Shown: in pieces, positions 51,125 through 59,769 of the stretch
Position numbering within the stretch: position 1 is the first letter of the stretch
Layout: every line of letters starts with the position of its first letter
Source: Ruegeria atlantica
GTDB taxonomy: Bacteria > Pseudomonadota > Alphaproteobacteria > Rhodobacterales > Rhodobacteraceae
Assembly: GCF_013032505.1 (NCBI RefSeq)
Contig: NZ_WQCG01000009.1
Span: 1-64,000, forward strand
Reading direction: 5' to 3'
Length of the DNA stretch: 64,000 nucleotides
Notes under the pieces: model-generated
Database searches by the model: none
What the model saw: the letters and a program-made list of their open reading frames with translations, nothing else
What the model was told of the DNA's origin: nothing
Position numbers and translations under genes: made by a program

Positions 51125-52246
51125 TCAGACGCGCATCGGCATGACGACGTATACCGCGCTCTGATCGCCGCCTTCGCGCATCAGGGTTGGATCAGCCGCT
51201 GAATTGAACAGGAACACTGCGTTCTCACGATCCACCTGAGAGGCGATTTCCAGCAGGTACTTGGCGTTGAACCCAATCTCCAGCCGCTCATCGCCATAGG
51301 CCACGGCCAGTTCTTCCTCAGCCGCGCCGCTATCCGGAGCATTAACCGACAGCACCAGTTTATCGGTATCCAGCTGAAGCTTTACGGCGCGAGACCGTTC
51401 GGACGACACCGTTGCAACCCGGTCTACAGCCTGTGCGAACTCGGCCGCGTCAACTTCCAGCTGGCGCGTATTACCTTGCGGAATAACGCGTGTGTAATCC
51501 GGGAACGTGCCGTCAATCACTTTTGAGGTCAGCGTGATGTCCGGGGTTGCAAATCGTACTTTTGTTTCGCTGACCGACACGGCGATATCCATCTCATCGT
51601 CGTCCAGCAGCTTGCGCAGTTCACCCACGGTTTTGCGCGGCACGATCACACCTGGCATGTCTGCAGCCCCTTCGGGCAGATCCGCGTCGATGCGTGCCAG
51701 ACGGTGGCCGTCTGTGGCTACGCAGCGCAGCACCTTGCCGCCTTCTGACCCGTCGGCCACGTGCATGTAGACGCCGTTCAGATAATACCGCGTCTCTTCG
51801 GTCGAGATTGCAAATTTTGATTTGTCGAACAGACGCCGCAGCAGGGCTGCCGAGGCGGTAAAGTTCGACTGGTATTCCGAGGACGCCATCACAGGGAAAT
51901 CTTCTTTCGGCAGCGTCGCCAGTGAGAAATTCGATCGCCCGGCTTCAACGGTAAGACGACCAGCCGCGCTGTCAGCGGTCAACGTCACCAACGCACCATC
52001 CGGCAATTTCCGCACGATCTCGTGCAACGTGGTTGCGGCAACAGTGGTGGCCCCGGCCTTTTCGACCTGAGCAGGCGCTTTGTCGACCACCTCAATATCT
52101 AAGTCAGTCGCCCGGAACATCGCCTGATCGCCTTCGGCTTCGATCAGAACATTGGCAAGTATGGGAATGGTGTTGCGACGTTCGACAACAGATTGGGCCT
52201 GGGAAACGGCCTTGAGAAGGGTGCCGCGTTCGATGCTGATCTTCAT
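51125..52246 (-). CDS. dnaN: DNA polymerase III beta sliding clamp
   Basis: This 373-residue clamp forms a dimeric ring around DNA and tethers polymerase III. The three-domain repeat architecture is visible (MKISIERGTLLKAVSQAQ at the start, a FNAKYLLEIASQV segment in domain III), and it ends in the normal VVMPMRV. A small hairpin, ATCGCAC/GTGCGAT at 51108-51125, sits on the stop codon. It is transcribed after dnaA from its own promoter region (a terminator follows dnaA). Confidence 0.98.
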   Translation of the reverse strand: MKISIERGTLLKAVSQAQSVVERRNTIPILANVLIEAEGDQAMFRATDLDIEVVDKAPAQVEKAGATTVAATTLHEIVRKLPDGALVTLTADSAAGRLTVEAGRSNFSLATLPKEDFPVMASSEYQSNFTASAALLRRLFDKSKFAISTEETRYYLNGVYMHVADGSEGGKVLRCVATDGHRLARIDADLPEGAADMPGVIVPRKTVGELRKLLDDDEMDIAVSVSETKVRFATPDITLTSKVIDGTFPDYTRVIPQGNTRQLEVDAAEFAQAVDRVATVSSERSRAVKLQLDTDKLVLSVNAPDSGAAEEELAVAYGDERLEIGFNAKYLLEIASQVDRENAVFLFNSAADPTLMREGGDQSAVYVVMPMRV

Positions 52247-52418
52247 ACCCTCAATTCCTCTGACTTGCGTGCCGAAATGGGCGGGACTGGCACGTTAGCG
52301 GTTCCGCCCTGAGGCACAAGGATTTTTTACGGATTTCTCGGTCGGAATGCGCAAAGGGTCAAGGGTCGCGTTGCCCGACGGGCACAGTTCGTTTCCAACC
52401 GTGGATATTAGCGCACAA

Positions 52419-52454
52419 GAAAACGCCCCGGGCGTGAGGGACCGGGGCGTTTTC
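52419..52454 (-). terminator. Terminator of dnaA
   Basis: The arms GAAAACGCCCCGG (52419-52431) and CCGGGGCGTTTTC (52442-52454) form a 13-bp stem with a 10-base loop. Read from dnaA, the second arm ends in TTTTC and then TTGTG. It separates dnaA from dnaN, so dnaN needs its own promoter in 52247-52418. Confidence 0.85.
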
Positions 52455-52472
52455 TGTGATTGCGCGTATACG

Positions 52473-53858
52473 TCAGGCTTCCAGCGCGCGACGCAGCATT
52501 TCCACATCTTCGGCGATCTGACCGTCCGTGGTTTTCAGCTCTTCGATGCGTTTTACGCCATGCATGACGGTGGTGTGGTCGCGACCGCCAAAGCGGCGAC
52601 CGATTTCCGGCAAGGACCGGCTGGTCAGCTGCTTGCACAGATACATCGCAACTTGACGCGGGCGAGCATAGGACCGCAAGCGTTTGGGCCCGATGATGTC
52701 CGACAGGCGGATGTTGTAATAATCCGAAACCTTGCGCTGAATCTCTTCGACGGTGATCTTGCGCTCGGACGCGCGCAGCACATCGGCCAGACAGTCCTGC
52801 GTCAGCTCCATGTCGATCTCGCGGCCTACCAGCGACGCAAACGCAAAGAGACGGGTCAGGGCGCCTTCCAGCACGCGGACATTGGTCGAGATGCGATGTG
52901 CCAGAAACTCCAAAACGCCTTCGGCAATGGTCAGGTCGGGATATGTGCTGCTGTACTGCTGAACCTTGTTCTGCAGGATGCCCAGACGCAATTCATAATC
53001 GGTGGGGTGCAGGTCGACGACCAGACCACATTGCAGACGAGACTTAACACGATCCTCAAGGTCCTTGATCTCACCTGGCGCGCGATCGGCCGAGATGATG
53101 ATCTGCTTGTTCTGATCGACCAGCGCATTGAACGTGTGAAAGAACTCTTCCTGCGTTGAGTCCTTGCCAGCGATGAACTGGACATCATCCACCATCAACA
53201 CGTCAACCGAGCGGAACAAGTGCTTGAAGTCCATCATCCTACGTTCGCGCAGGGCCTGAACAAACCGGTACATGAACTGCTCCGCCGACAAATACAGAAC
53301 GTTCAACTCGGGGCTCTTGGTTTTCAACTCCCATGCGATGGCGTGCATCAAGTGCGTTTTACCCAGACCGACGCCACCATAAAGAACCAAAGGATTGAAC
53401 GTGACGGGTCCGCCTTCGGACACACGACGCGCAGCGGCATGGGCCAGTTCGTTGGGCTTGCCAACAACAAAGCTGTCGAACGTGAAACGGGAATCCAGCG
53501 GAGCGGCCTGTAAGGATTCAAGCGCGTCGTTCGTGACGTCCGCTTGCGACGAAACTGGTGCATCACGCACAACGGTCGGTTTGGAATCGGTCTCGGTCTT
53601 AGGGCGCGCCGGTGAGTTGGCAGCGACGCGGAAGGCCAGTCGTTGAACCGTTTCCCCTGCGGTGTTCATCTCATAGAGTATGAGATCCGCAAAGTTCTGA
53701 CTGACATAGTTGCCCATGAAATTTGTCGGCACGGAAAATACCGCTACGCCATCCTGCAACTCTTGGAATTCAAGAGGTTCGATCCAGGTCGTGTAGTTGT
53801 TTTTTCCAATGGCCTTGAGCAACTTGTTTCGTAGTAGTCCCCATTTCTCTTGTGTCAT
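52473..53858 (-). CDS. dnaA: Chromosomal replication initiator DnaA
   Basis: This 461-residue AAA+ protein binds DnaA boxes and opens the origin. An N-terminal interaction domain (MTQEKWGLLRNKLLKAIGKN) is followed by a flexible linker and the ATPase domain with Walker A GGVGLGKTHLM and Walker B DVLMVDDVQFIAGKD. The C-terminal domain has the DnaA-box recognition helix GGRDHTTVMHGVKRI. The ATG at 53858 was chosen by homology of the N-terminal domain, though no strong ribosome site is visible. A separate terminator follows it. Confidence 0.98.
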   Translation of the reverse strand: MTQEKWGLLRNKLLKAIGKNNYTTWIEPLEFQELQDGVAVFSVPTNFMGNYVSQNFADLILYEMNTAGETVQRLAFRVAANSPARPKTETDSKPTVVRDAPVSSQADVTNDALESLQAAPLDSRFTFDSFVVGKPNELAHAAARRVSEGGPVTFNPLVLYGGVGLGKTHLMHAIAWELKTKSPELNVLYLSAEQFMYRFVQALRERRMMDFKHLFRSVDVLMVDDVQFIAGKDSTQEEFFHTFNALVDQNKQIIISADRAPGEIKDLEDRVKSRLQCGLVVDLHPTDYELRLGILQNKVQQYSSTYPDLTIAEGVLEFLAHRISTNVRVLEGALTRLFAFASLVGREIDMELTQDCLADVLRASERKITVEEIQRKVSDYYNIRLSDIIGPKRLRSYARPRQVAMYLCKQLTSRSLPEIGRRFGGRDHTTVMHGVKRIEELKTTDGQIAEDVEMLRRALEA

Positions 53859-54397
53859 TAAGCGCCTCACGCATCCCATTCTTTATTGGCCTGTCGGCCT
53901 TATTGCTATTTTCCGGTTGCCCGGATTAAGCACTCACACGCAAAGGGATACCGTCACCAAACCGCAGAAGTTTGGCGGGTGTGTCTCAGAAAGTCCGCAC
54001 AACCTTATTTGCCGGCGCTCCATACCCGAAACGCCCTGAAAACAGGGTTGCGCAACGCAATCTCATATTCGACAGGGCTTGGTTCCCTGGTGACCCAAGG
54101 ACCGCAGCAGATCAGCAAACCAGTTGCCAACATTCGTTCCTGACCATTCTGATGCCCGTCAGTCCGGTCGTTGGAACAGCCTGTCCCCCCAAGCGAGTGA
54201 ATCGCTGTAACAGTGGTAGCAAGAGGCCAAGGCATCCGGCAACGAAACTCTGATGTTGACTCGTATCTTTCGCCGAAAGAATCTCTCGGATTTGTGAAGG
54301 CGCGGCTTTCCGGCAACAGCACAAAAAAAGCGCCACAGACCGCGGCGCTTTTTTTATCAATTTACCTTGCTTGATTGACCCAAGGTCAACCCGGACC
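53859..54397. other. Intergenic region between dnaA and rpsT
   Basis: These 539 bases contain the dnaA promoter and the rpsT terminator (54323-54355). No cluster of TTATNCACA-type DnaA boxes and no AT-rich unwinding element was found by eye, so I do not call an origin here. The reading frames present lack ribosome sites and family patterns. Confidence 0.45.
54323..54355 (-). terminator. Intrinsic terminator of rpsT
   Basis: GGCGC/GCGCC arms at 54330-54334 and 54344-54348 are flanked by seven A residues on one side and seven T residues on the other. It is an ideal terminator for the minus-strand rpsT and is symmetric for the other strand. Confidence 0.88.
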
Positions 54398-54661
54398 TTA
54401 GCCCAGCGCTTTTACACGTGCCGACAAGCGCGACATTTTGCGCGACGCGGTGTTCTTGTGGAAAACGCCTTTTGTGACGCCGCGCATCAGTTCAGGCTGA
54501 GCTGCGCGCAGTGCCGCGGTTGCCGCGTCCTTGTCGCCGGATGCGATCGCTTCTTCTACTTTACGCAGGTAGGTGCGGATGCGCGAACGACGTGCTTTGT
54601 TGATTGCGAAACGCTTCTCGTTCTGACGAGCGCGTTTTTTTGCTTGGGGCGAATTAGCCAT
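54398..54661 (-). CDS. rpsT: 30S ribosomal protein S20
   Basis: This 87-residue basic helical protein binds 16S rRNA early in small-subunit assembly. The start MANSPQAKKRARQNEKRFAI is the family signature and the C-terminal part (FHKNTASRKMSRLSARV) also matches. It is a single-gene unit with its own terminator, placed between dnaA and an enoyl-CoA hydratase gene as in many Rhodobacterales. Confidence 0.98.
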   Translation of the reverse strand: MANSPQAKKRARQNEKRFAINKARRSRIRTYLRKVEEAIASGDKDAATAALRAAQPELMRGVTKGVFHKNTASRKMSRLSARVKALG

Positions 54662-54845
54662 GTGTGTCTCTGACCTTTGGTTCGGTACGTTATCTAGGGT
54701 TGCGCGCCACGGAATATCCGCACCGGATCAGAAATCACGAGTGTGAGTCGGGCCAGGCGGGCCGCACGCGCATGTATAGCGGCGCTTACTATCCAAGTTG
54801 GCCAGGTTTGCCAAGCCGATTCTTTCGCCGCACATGTCGTGTATG

Positions 54846-54868
54846 AAAAAGGCGGGCATAGGCCCGCC
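54846..54868 (-). terminator. Intrinsic terminator of the enoyl-CoA hydratase gene
   Basis: GGCGGGC (54851-54857) and GCCCGCC (54862-54868) form a 7-bp stem with a 4-base loop. Read on the minus strand it is followed by TTTTTCATAC. Confidence 0.82.
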
Positions 54869-54893
54869 GGTTTCGACTCGGTTAGGACACTGC

Positions 54894-55670
54894 TTACTTG
54901 TCGCGGAATTGCGCGGCGCGCTTTTCAAGGAATGCGGCCATGCCTTCTTTCTGATCCTCGGTCGCGAACATCGAATGGAAAACGCGACGTTCAAACAACA
55001 GCCCCTCGCTAAGTGGCAACTCATAGCTGCGGTTGACCGCTTCCTTGGCCGCCATTGCAGTCAACTGGGATTTCTCGGCGATTTTTTGGGCTGCGCCCAT
55101 CGCCTCGTCCATTAGCTTCTTGGCAGGGACGACTCGACTGACAAGGCCCGAGCGCTCAGCTTCTTCGGCATCCATGAAACGACCGGTCAGGTTCATGTCC
55201 ATGGATTTGGACTTGCCGACAAACCGTGTCAGCCGCTGGCTGCCGCCCACGCCCGCAATGACACCAAGGTTGATTTCCGGTTGGCCAAACTTGGCCGTAT
55301 CGGCCGCAATGATGAAGTCGCACAGCATGGCCAGTTCGCAACCTCCGCCCAGCGCATAGCCTGCAACGGCCGCAATGATAGGCTTGCGGATCGCGGAGAC
55401 CCGGTCATTGAGATCGCCAAACAGATTTGAGCTGTAGACGTCGACAAAACTCAACTCGGACATTTCCTTGATGTCCGCGCCAGCAGCGAACGCCTTGTCC
55501 GAACCGGTGATGACAATGCAACGCACTTTGTCATTAGTATCCGCATCTTCCAACGCGGTGCAAAGTTCCTGCGCCAACTGTGAGTTCAGCGCATTCAGCG
55601 CATCGGGTCTGTCGAGCTTGATAAGTGCGACGTGGTCTTCGATTTCGACGATGATCGTCTCAAAAGCCAT
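54894..55670 (-). CDS. Enoyl-CoA hydratase (crotonase family)
   Basis: This 258-residue crotonase-fold enzyme hydrates trans-2-enoyl-CoA in fatty-acid beta-oxidation. The oxyanion-hole loop is visible as AFAAGADIKEMSE (about residues 60-72) and the second as GYALGGGCELAMLCD, with catalytic Glu residues in this element and in GQPEINLGVIAGVGG. These are all the residues needed for hydratase activity, and the length is that of the mitochondrial/short-chain type. It sits between rpsT and mutM. It is probably a general short-chain hydratase, but the chain length cannot be read from sequence. Confidence 0.93.
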   Translation of the reverse strand: MAFETIIVEIEDHVALIKLDRPDALNALNSQLAQELCTALEDADTNDKVRCIVITGSDKAFAAGADIKEMSELSFVDVYSSNLFGDLNDRVSAIRKPIIAAVAGYALGGGCELAMLCDFIIAADTAKFGQPEINLGVIAGVGGSQRLTRFVGKSKSMDMNLTGRFMDAEEAERSGLVSRVVPAKKLMDEAMGAAQKIAEKSQLTAMAAKEAVNRSYELPLSEGLLFERRVFHSMFATEDQKEGMAAFLEKRAAQFRDK

Positions 55671-55736
55671 GAGGTGAAAGCTTCCGGTTGTTCCGTTCAG
55701 GTACGATTCCTTATCACGCGAATTCGCTGGATCAAG

Positions 55737-56588
55737 TTATCTTTGGCATTGCGCACAGTAGAAGGATGAGCGACCGGACTGGGTGATTCTTTTAATCGCC
55801 ACACCACAACCTTCGGTCCTGCAGGGTTCGCCTTCGCGGCCATAAACATCAAAGCTGTGCTGAAAATATCCAAGTTCTCCATCAGCTTGGCGGAAATCGC
55901 GCAAGGATGAACCACCCGCTTCGATGGCGTCCTGCAACACCTTCCGGATGATTGGAACCAGTGCGGCGACGCGGGGCGCAGAAATTTGTCCGGCTTTGCG
56001 ACGTGGCGACACTCCAGCGCGAAATAGCGCCTCGCAAACATAGATATTGCCCAATCCGGCAACGATTCCCTGATCCAGCAGCGCCGATTTGACCGGAGTG
56101 TTCTTGCCACGAAACGCGCTGATCAGATGCTGGTCGTGAAAATCATTGCCCAATGGCTCCGGCCCCAGAACCGACAGCAATTTGTGATCCTCGGCTGTCG
56201 CCGTCGGCAATAGGTCCATCGCACCAAACCGGCGAGGGTCGTTGAAAGTCACCCGTGCACCATTGGCCATATGAAAGACGACATGGTCATGTTTCTCTGG
56301 CATTGGGTGGTCGTGCACGAATTGGCCCAACGGGTCGCCCGACACGGTCATTCGCCCCGACATGCCGAGGTGAATCAGCAGTGTTTCCCCACTGCTGAGA
56401 TCGGCCAGTATGTACTTCGACCGCCGACGCAATTGTTGAATTGTCTGCCCGGTCAATCGCTCGGCCATTCGATCAGGGAAAGGCCAGCGCAGATCGGGGC
56501 GATTCACATCCGCCCGTTCGATCACCACGCCTTCCATCGCAGGCGTCAGCCCTCGGCGGACCGTTTCGACTTCGGGAAGCTCCGGCAT
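55737..56588 (-). CDS. mutM: Formamidopyrimidine-DNA glycosylase
   Basis: This 283-residue bifunctional glycosylase/AP lyase removes 8-oxoguanine. The mature N-terminus PELPEVETVRRGL carries the catalytic Pro2/Glu3. The helix-two-turn-helix segment is present (QGIVAGLGNIYVCEALFRAGV), as is a C4 zinc finger at the end (CRTEGCGVAIKRITQSGRSSFYCAQC, key cysteines at each end). Its start overlaps the end of the upstream membrane-protein gene by 43 nt. This gene order (mutM, then divergent ubiE and ubiB) is common in Rhodobacterales. Confidence 0.97.
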   Translation of the reverse strand: MPELPEVETVRRGLTPAMEGVVIERADVNRPDLRWPFPDRMAERLTGQTIQQLRRRSKYILADLSSGETLLIHLGMSGRMTVSGDPLGQFVHDHPMPEKHDHVVFHMANGARVTFNDPRRFGAMDLLPTATAEDHKLLSVLGPEPLGNDFHDQHLISAFRGKNTPVKSALLDQGIVAGLGNIYVCEALFRAGVSPRRKAGQISAPRVAALVPIIRKVLQDAIEAGGSSLRDFRQADGELGYFQHSFDVYGREGEPCRTEGCGVAIKRITQSGRSSFYCAQCQR

Positions 56589-57265
56589 GTTCTCTCCTGA
56601 TTTGCTGCCAGCGCGCTTTCAAACGCCCGCACCATTTCATCATGTCCGGTTACATATTTCAGAATCCGTGCCGTCTTCCCATCGGAAAAACGCAGAACGT
56701 AGGCCCCGTGGTGTCGGAGGCTGATCTTGGTCAGCTTTGTAAGATCAAAATAATGGCGCTGAAACAGTGGGCCCCTCGTAACCAGCTCGTCGCCATCAAT
56801 CGTGACGGTGGTATTCAGATGATAGATCAGCGAATAGACCGCGAATCCGACAAGTCCCAGCTTGATCCAAACCACAGTTTCGGTACCGACACCCGGAAAC
56901 ACTTCGCTATTTGGTGCCAGATCGGGCCGGACAAAACTGATGCCAACCAGCATAGCGATCGCAAAAACAATCAGCACAAGCGTACCCGGGGCAGTTCGGA
57001 ACGTCCGTCGCGTCAGGGTGCGTTGGGCGGGGAATGCGCTGCCTGCCTGGCGCACCGCTTCTTCTACCGGATCGTTCGGAAAGTGCCGGGCCGCCGCGTC
57101 CAGCTTGTCCCCCAGCCCTTCAGCACGCCACACCCGCCGGATTGTGTGCAAGACAGCCCTGATCCGCCAGCCAAAGTAAAAAAATACCAAAAATATGGAC
57201 AGCAAAGCTGCGAGAATGCTTGCCAACAAGACATCTCCGAAGGTTTGGACATCTGATTCCGTCAT
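56546..57265 (-). CDS. Membrane protein with PH-like cytoplasmic domain, function unknown
   Basis: This 239-residue protein has an N-terminal hydrophobic segment (residues about 12-32), a basic linker, two further hydrophobic segments (about 92-112 and 132-152) and a C-terminal stretch (NTTVTIDGDELVTRGPLFQRHYFDLT, ISLRHHGAYVLRFSDGK) that resembles small bacterial PH-like domains. No named family is recognised. The coding region overlaps the start of mutM by 43 nt, so the last 14 codons are shared in another frame. It is divergent from ubiE. Confidence 0.7.
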   Translation of the reverse strand: MTESDVQTFGDVLLASILAALLSIFLVFFYFGWRIRAVLHTIRRVWRAEGLGDKLDAAARHFPNDPVEEAVRQAGSAFPAQRTLTRRTFRTAPGTLVLIVFAIAMLVGISFVRPDLAPNSEVFPGVGTETVVWIKLGLVGFAVYSLIYHLNTTVTIDGDELVTRGPLFQRHYFDLTKLTKISLRHHGAYVLRFSDGKTARILKYVTGHDEMVRAFESALAANQERTCRSFPKSKRSAEG

Positions 57266-57361
57266 AGTCCTTGACTAAGGAAAATCTGTGACGCGCCCTT
57301 CAAATCGTCGCCCCTGCTACCATTTCGCGCGATTGTCTTCCCGGCGCGGAGGCCTATAAGG

Positions 57362-58144
57362 ATGAGCAACACAGGCAAAGGCGTCCGTTCAATGTCCGAC
57401 AACAGCGACAAGACCACTCATTTTGGGTTTGAAACCGTGCGTGAGGCTGAAAAAGCCGGGCGCGTGCAGGGCGTGTTCAACTCGGTCGCCTCGAAATACG
57501 ACGTGATGAACGATGTCATGTCGATGGGCATTCACCGGGTCTGGAAAGACGCGATGATGGACTGGCTTGCCCCGCGCCCCGGTCAGCGTTTGTTGGATGT
57601 GGCTGGTGGCACCGGAGATATCTCATTCCGGTTCCTCAAACGCGCGGGCCACGGCCATGCCACCGTGCTGGACCTGACCGAGCCGATGTTGGTCGAAGGT
57701 CGCCAGCGGGCCGAGGCCGACCAAATGGCTGACAGCCTGAACTGGGTAGTTGGCGATGCTATGTCGCTGCCCTTCGACGACAACACCTTTGACGTTTACA
57801 CAATCTCATTTGGCATCCGTAACGTGACACGCCCGCAAGAGGCGCTGAACGAAGCCTTCCGCGTGCTGAAACCAGGCGGCCGCTTGATGGTGTTGGAGTT
57901 CAGCCAGTTGCCCAATGACGGGCTGCAAAAGCTATACGATCTCTACAGCTTCAACGTCATCCCGCGCATGGGTAAACTCATCGCCAATGACTACGACAGC
58001 TATCAGTACCTGGTCGAATCGATCCGTAACTTTCCGGATCAAGAGACTTTCCTGGGCATGGTCCGCGCGGCCGGTTTCGAGAACGCCAAGTACCGCAACC
58101 TGAGTATGGGCATCGCCGCACTGCATTCCGGCTGGAAGATCTGA
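57362..58144 (+). CDS. ubiE: UbiE, demethylubiquinone/menaquinone C-methyltransferase
   Basis: This 260-residue class I methyltransferase methylates the ring of the ubiquinone precursor. The SAM motif LDVAGGTGDISFRFL is near residue 80. The family signatures YDVMNDVMSMGIHRVWKD and the later RVLKPGGRLMVLEFSQLP and SYQYLVESIRNFPDQETF are present. The ATG at 57362 has AAGG directly before it; an ATG at 57392 (MSDNSDKTTHF) starts the conserved part and is equally possible. The stop overlaps the ubiB start by one base (TGATG). Confidence 0.95.
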   Translation: MSNTGKGVRSMSDNSDKTTHFGFETVREAEKAGRVQGVFNSVASKYDVMNDVMSMGIHRVWKDAMMDWLAPRPGQRLLDVAGGTGDISFRFLKRAGHGHATVLDLTEPMLVEGRQRAEADQMADSLNWVVGDAMSLPFDDNTFDVYTISFGIRNVTRPQEALNEAFRVLKPGGRLMVLEFSQLPNDGLQKLYDLYSFNVIPRMGKLIANDYDSYQYLVESIRNFPDQETFLGMVRAAGFENAKYRNLSMGIAALHSGWKI

Positions 58145-59673
58145 TGCGCGGCCCTCACAACATTATCCGCCTGATCCGCACAGGCGCCACACTCGAGCGC
58201 ACAGGCGCGATGAACGTGGTACTGGACGCATTCGAAGCCCCGCGTGCCCTGCGCATTGTCGCTCATGCTTTGGGCAAACCCTTTCAATGGCTTGGTTACA
58301 AAGGCGATCCTGACATGCCGCCTGCCACACGGGCGCTGACAGCGCTCGGGCCGGCGTACATCAAGTTTGGTCAGGTTCTGTCGACTCGTCCCGACGTGGT
58401 CGGCGATGAGTTGGCCGAACAGCTGCGCGTGCTGCAGGACAAGCTTCCCCCGTTTTCCCGCTCCGAAGCTATGGCCGAAGTGGAAAAGGAACTGGGTCAG
58501 CCCGTTTCTGAAATCTTCAGCGAATTCAGCGAACCCATCGCTGCAGCATCCATTGCTCAGGTCCACAAGGCCAAGCTGGTCAGCACCGGCGAAGACGTAG
58601 CCGTCAAAGTTCTGCGCCCAGGCATCGAACGCGCCTTTCGCAAGGATGTGGACGCCTTTTATTTCGCCGCCCGCATCGTTCAACTGTTCGCCCCCGGCGC
58701 GCGTCGACTGCGCCCAATGGAGGTGATCGAACATTTCGACGGCGTGGTACGCGGTGAACTGGACCTGCGCCTGGAAAGCGCCGCCGCGTCGGAATACGCA
58801 GCCAATACCAAGGACGACGCCGGGTTTTGGTTGCCGCCCGTCGTCTGGTCTCTGTCAGCCCGCCGAGTAATGACGCTCAGTTGGGCTGACGGTATTCCGC
58901 TGGGTGACAATGCTGCGTTGGACGCTGTTGGGCACAATCGCCGCGATCTGGCGGAACGCGTGCTGCGTCTGTTCCTGCTGCACGCACTGCGCGACGGCTT
59001 TTTTCACGCCGACATGCATCAGGGCAACCTGAAGGTTGCGGCCAACGGGGATATCATCGCCTATGACTACGGCATCATGGGGCATATCGACGAATATACC
59101 CGCCGGGTCTATGCCGAGATTCTATTCGGCTTCATCCGCCGCGACTACAAACGTGTGGCCGAGGTTCATTTCGAGGCCGGATACGTACCCGCAAATCAGG
59201 ATGTCGACGAATTTGCCCGCGCTCTGCGCGCAGTCGGTGAACCGATCTTTGGCATGGACGCCACCCACATTTCGATGGGTCGTCTGCTGAACTACCTGTT
59301 CGAAGTGACCGAGCGCTTCGGAATGGAAACCCGCACCGAATTGATCCTGCTACAACGAACGATGGTCGTAGTCGAAGGCGTCGCACGTTCCCTGGACCCG
59401 CATATCAATATCTGGGAGGTCGCCCGCCCGGTTGTCGAGGACTACATCAAGCAATCCATCGGCCCCCGCGCGGCCCTGCGGGACTTTGGCAAAACCGCCA
59501 TGGTGCTGGCCCGTTTTGGCCCACGCCTGCCCGCCTTGGTGGAAAATGCACTGATCGCGCAGACGCAAAAGGACGACACCCAGAACAAAGGGTTACCAGC
59601 AGCCATCCTGCCCGCAACGATCGGTGCCGCTGCAGGCGCCGTATTTGTCCTGATCATCACAGCCTTCACATAG
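58144..59673 (+). CDS. ubiB: UbiB, atypical protein-kinase-like protein for ubiquinone synthesis
   Basis: This 509-residue ABC1/ADCK/UbiB-family ATPase is needed for ubiquinone biosynthesis and extraction of lipid precursors. The KxGQ motif is YIKFGQVLSTRPDVV near residue 76, the A-rich loop is EPIAAASIAQVHKAKL, and the catalytic Lys (VAVKVLRPG) and Asp loop (FFHADMHQGNLKV and DYGIMGHIDEY) are present. A C-terminal pair of hydrophobic helices (ATIGAAAGAVFVLIITAFT) anchors it to the membrane. It is co-transcribed with ubiE. Confidence 0.96.
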   Translation: MRGPHNIIRLIRTGATLERTGAMNVVLDAFEAPRALRIVAHALGKPFQWLGYKGDPDMPPATRALTALGPAYIKFGQVLSTRPDVVGDELAEQLRVLQDKLPPFSRSEAMAEVEKELGQPVSEIFSEFSEPIAAASIAQVHKAKLVSTGEDVAVKVLRPGIERAFRKDVDAFYFAARIVQLFAPGARRLRPMEVIEHFDGVVRGELDLRLESAAASEYAANTKDDAGFWLPPVVWSLSARRVMTLSWADGIPLGDNAALDAVGHNRRDLAERVLRLFLLHALRDGFFHADMHQGNLKVAANGDIIAYDYGIMGHIDEYTRRVYAEILFGFIRRDYKRVAEVHFEAGYVPANQDVDEFARALRAVGEPIFGMDATHISMGRLLNYLFEVTERFGMETRTELILLQRTMVVVEGVARSLDPHINIWEVARPVVEDYIKQSIGPRAALRDFGKTAMVLARFGPRLPALVENALIAQTQKDDTQNKGLPAAILPATIGAAAGAVFVLIITAFT

Positions 59674-59769
59674 AACCGACCCGCCAGCTTCATCTGGCCG
59701 AGAGTATCCTCGTTGGGAATTGCGCCAATGGGCGCGATGGGGGGCGGTGCCCCCCGGCCCTGGTTCAGA

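Noticed and set aside
54005..54322. A 105-codon minus-strand frame between dnaA and rpsT
   Set aside because: It has no ribosome site, no family pattern and unlikely composition, and the rpsT terminator follows directly.
53859..54397. Chromosomal replication origin next to dnaA
   Set aside because: No cluster of DnaA boxes or clear AT-rich unwinding region could be seen.
59739..59755. GGGGGGC/GCCCCCC hairpin downstream of ubiB and the thiolase gene
   Set aside because: The stem is perfect but no T-run follows on either strand, so it is not called as a terminator.
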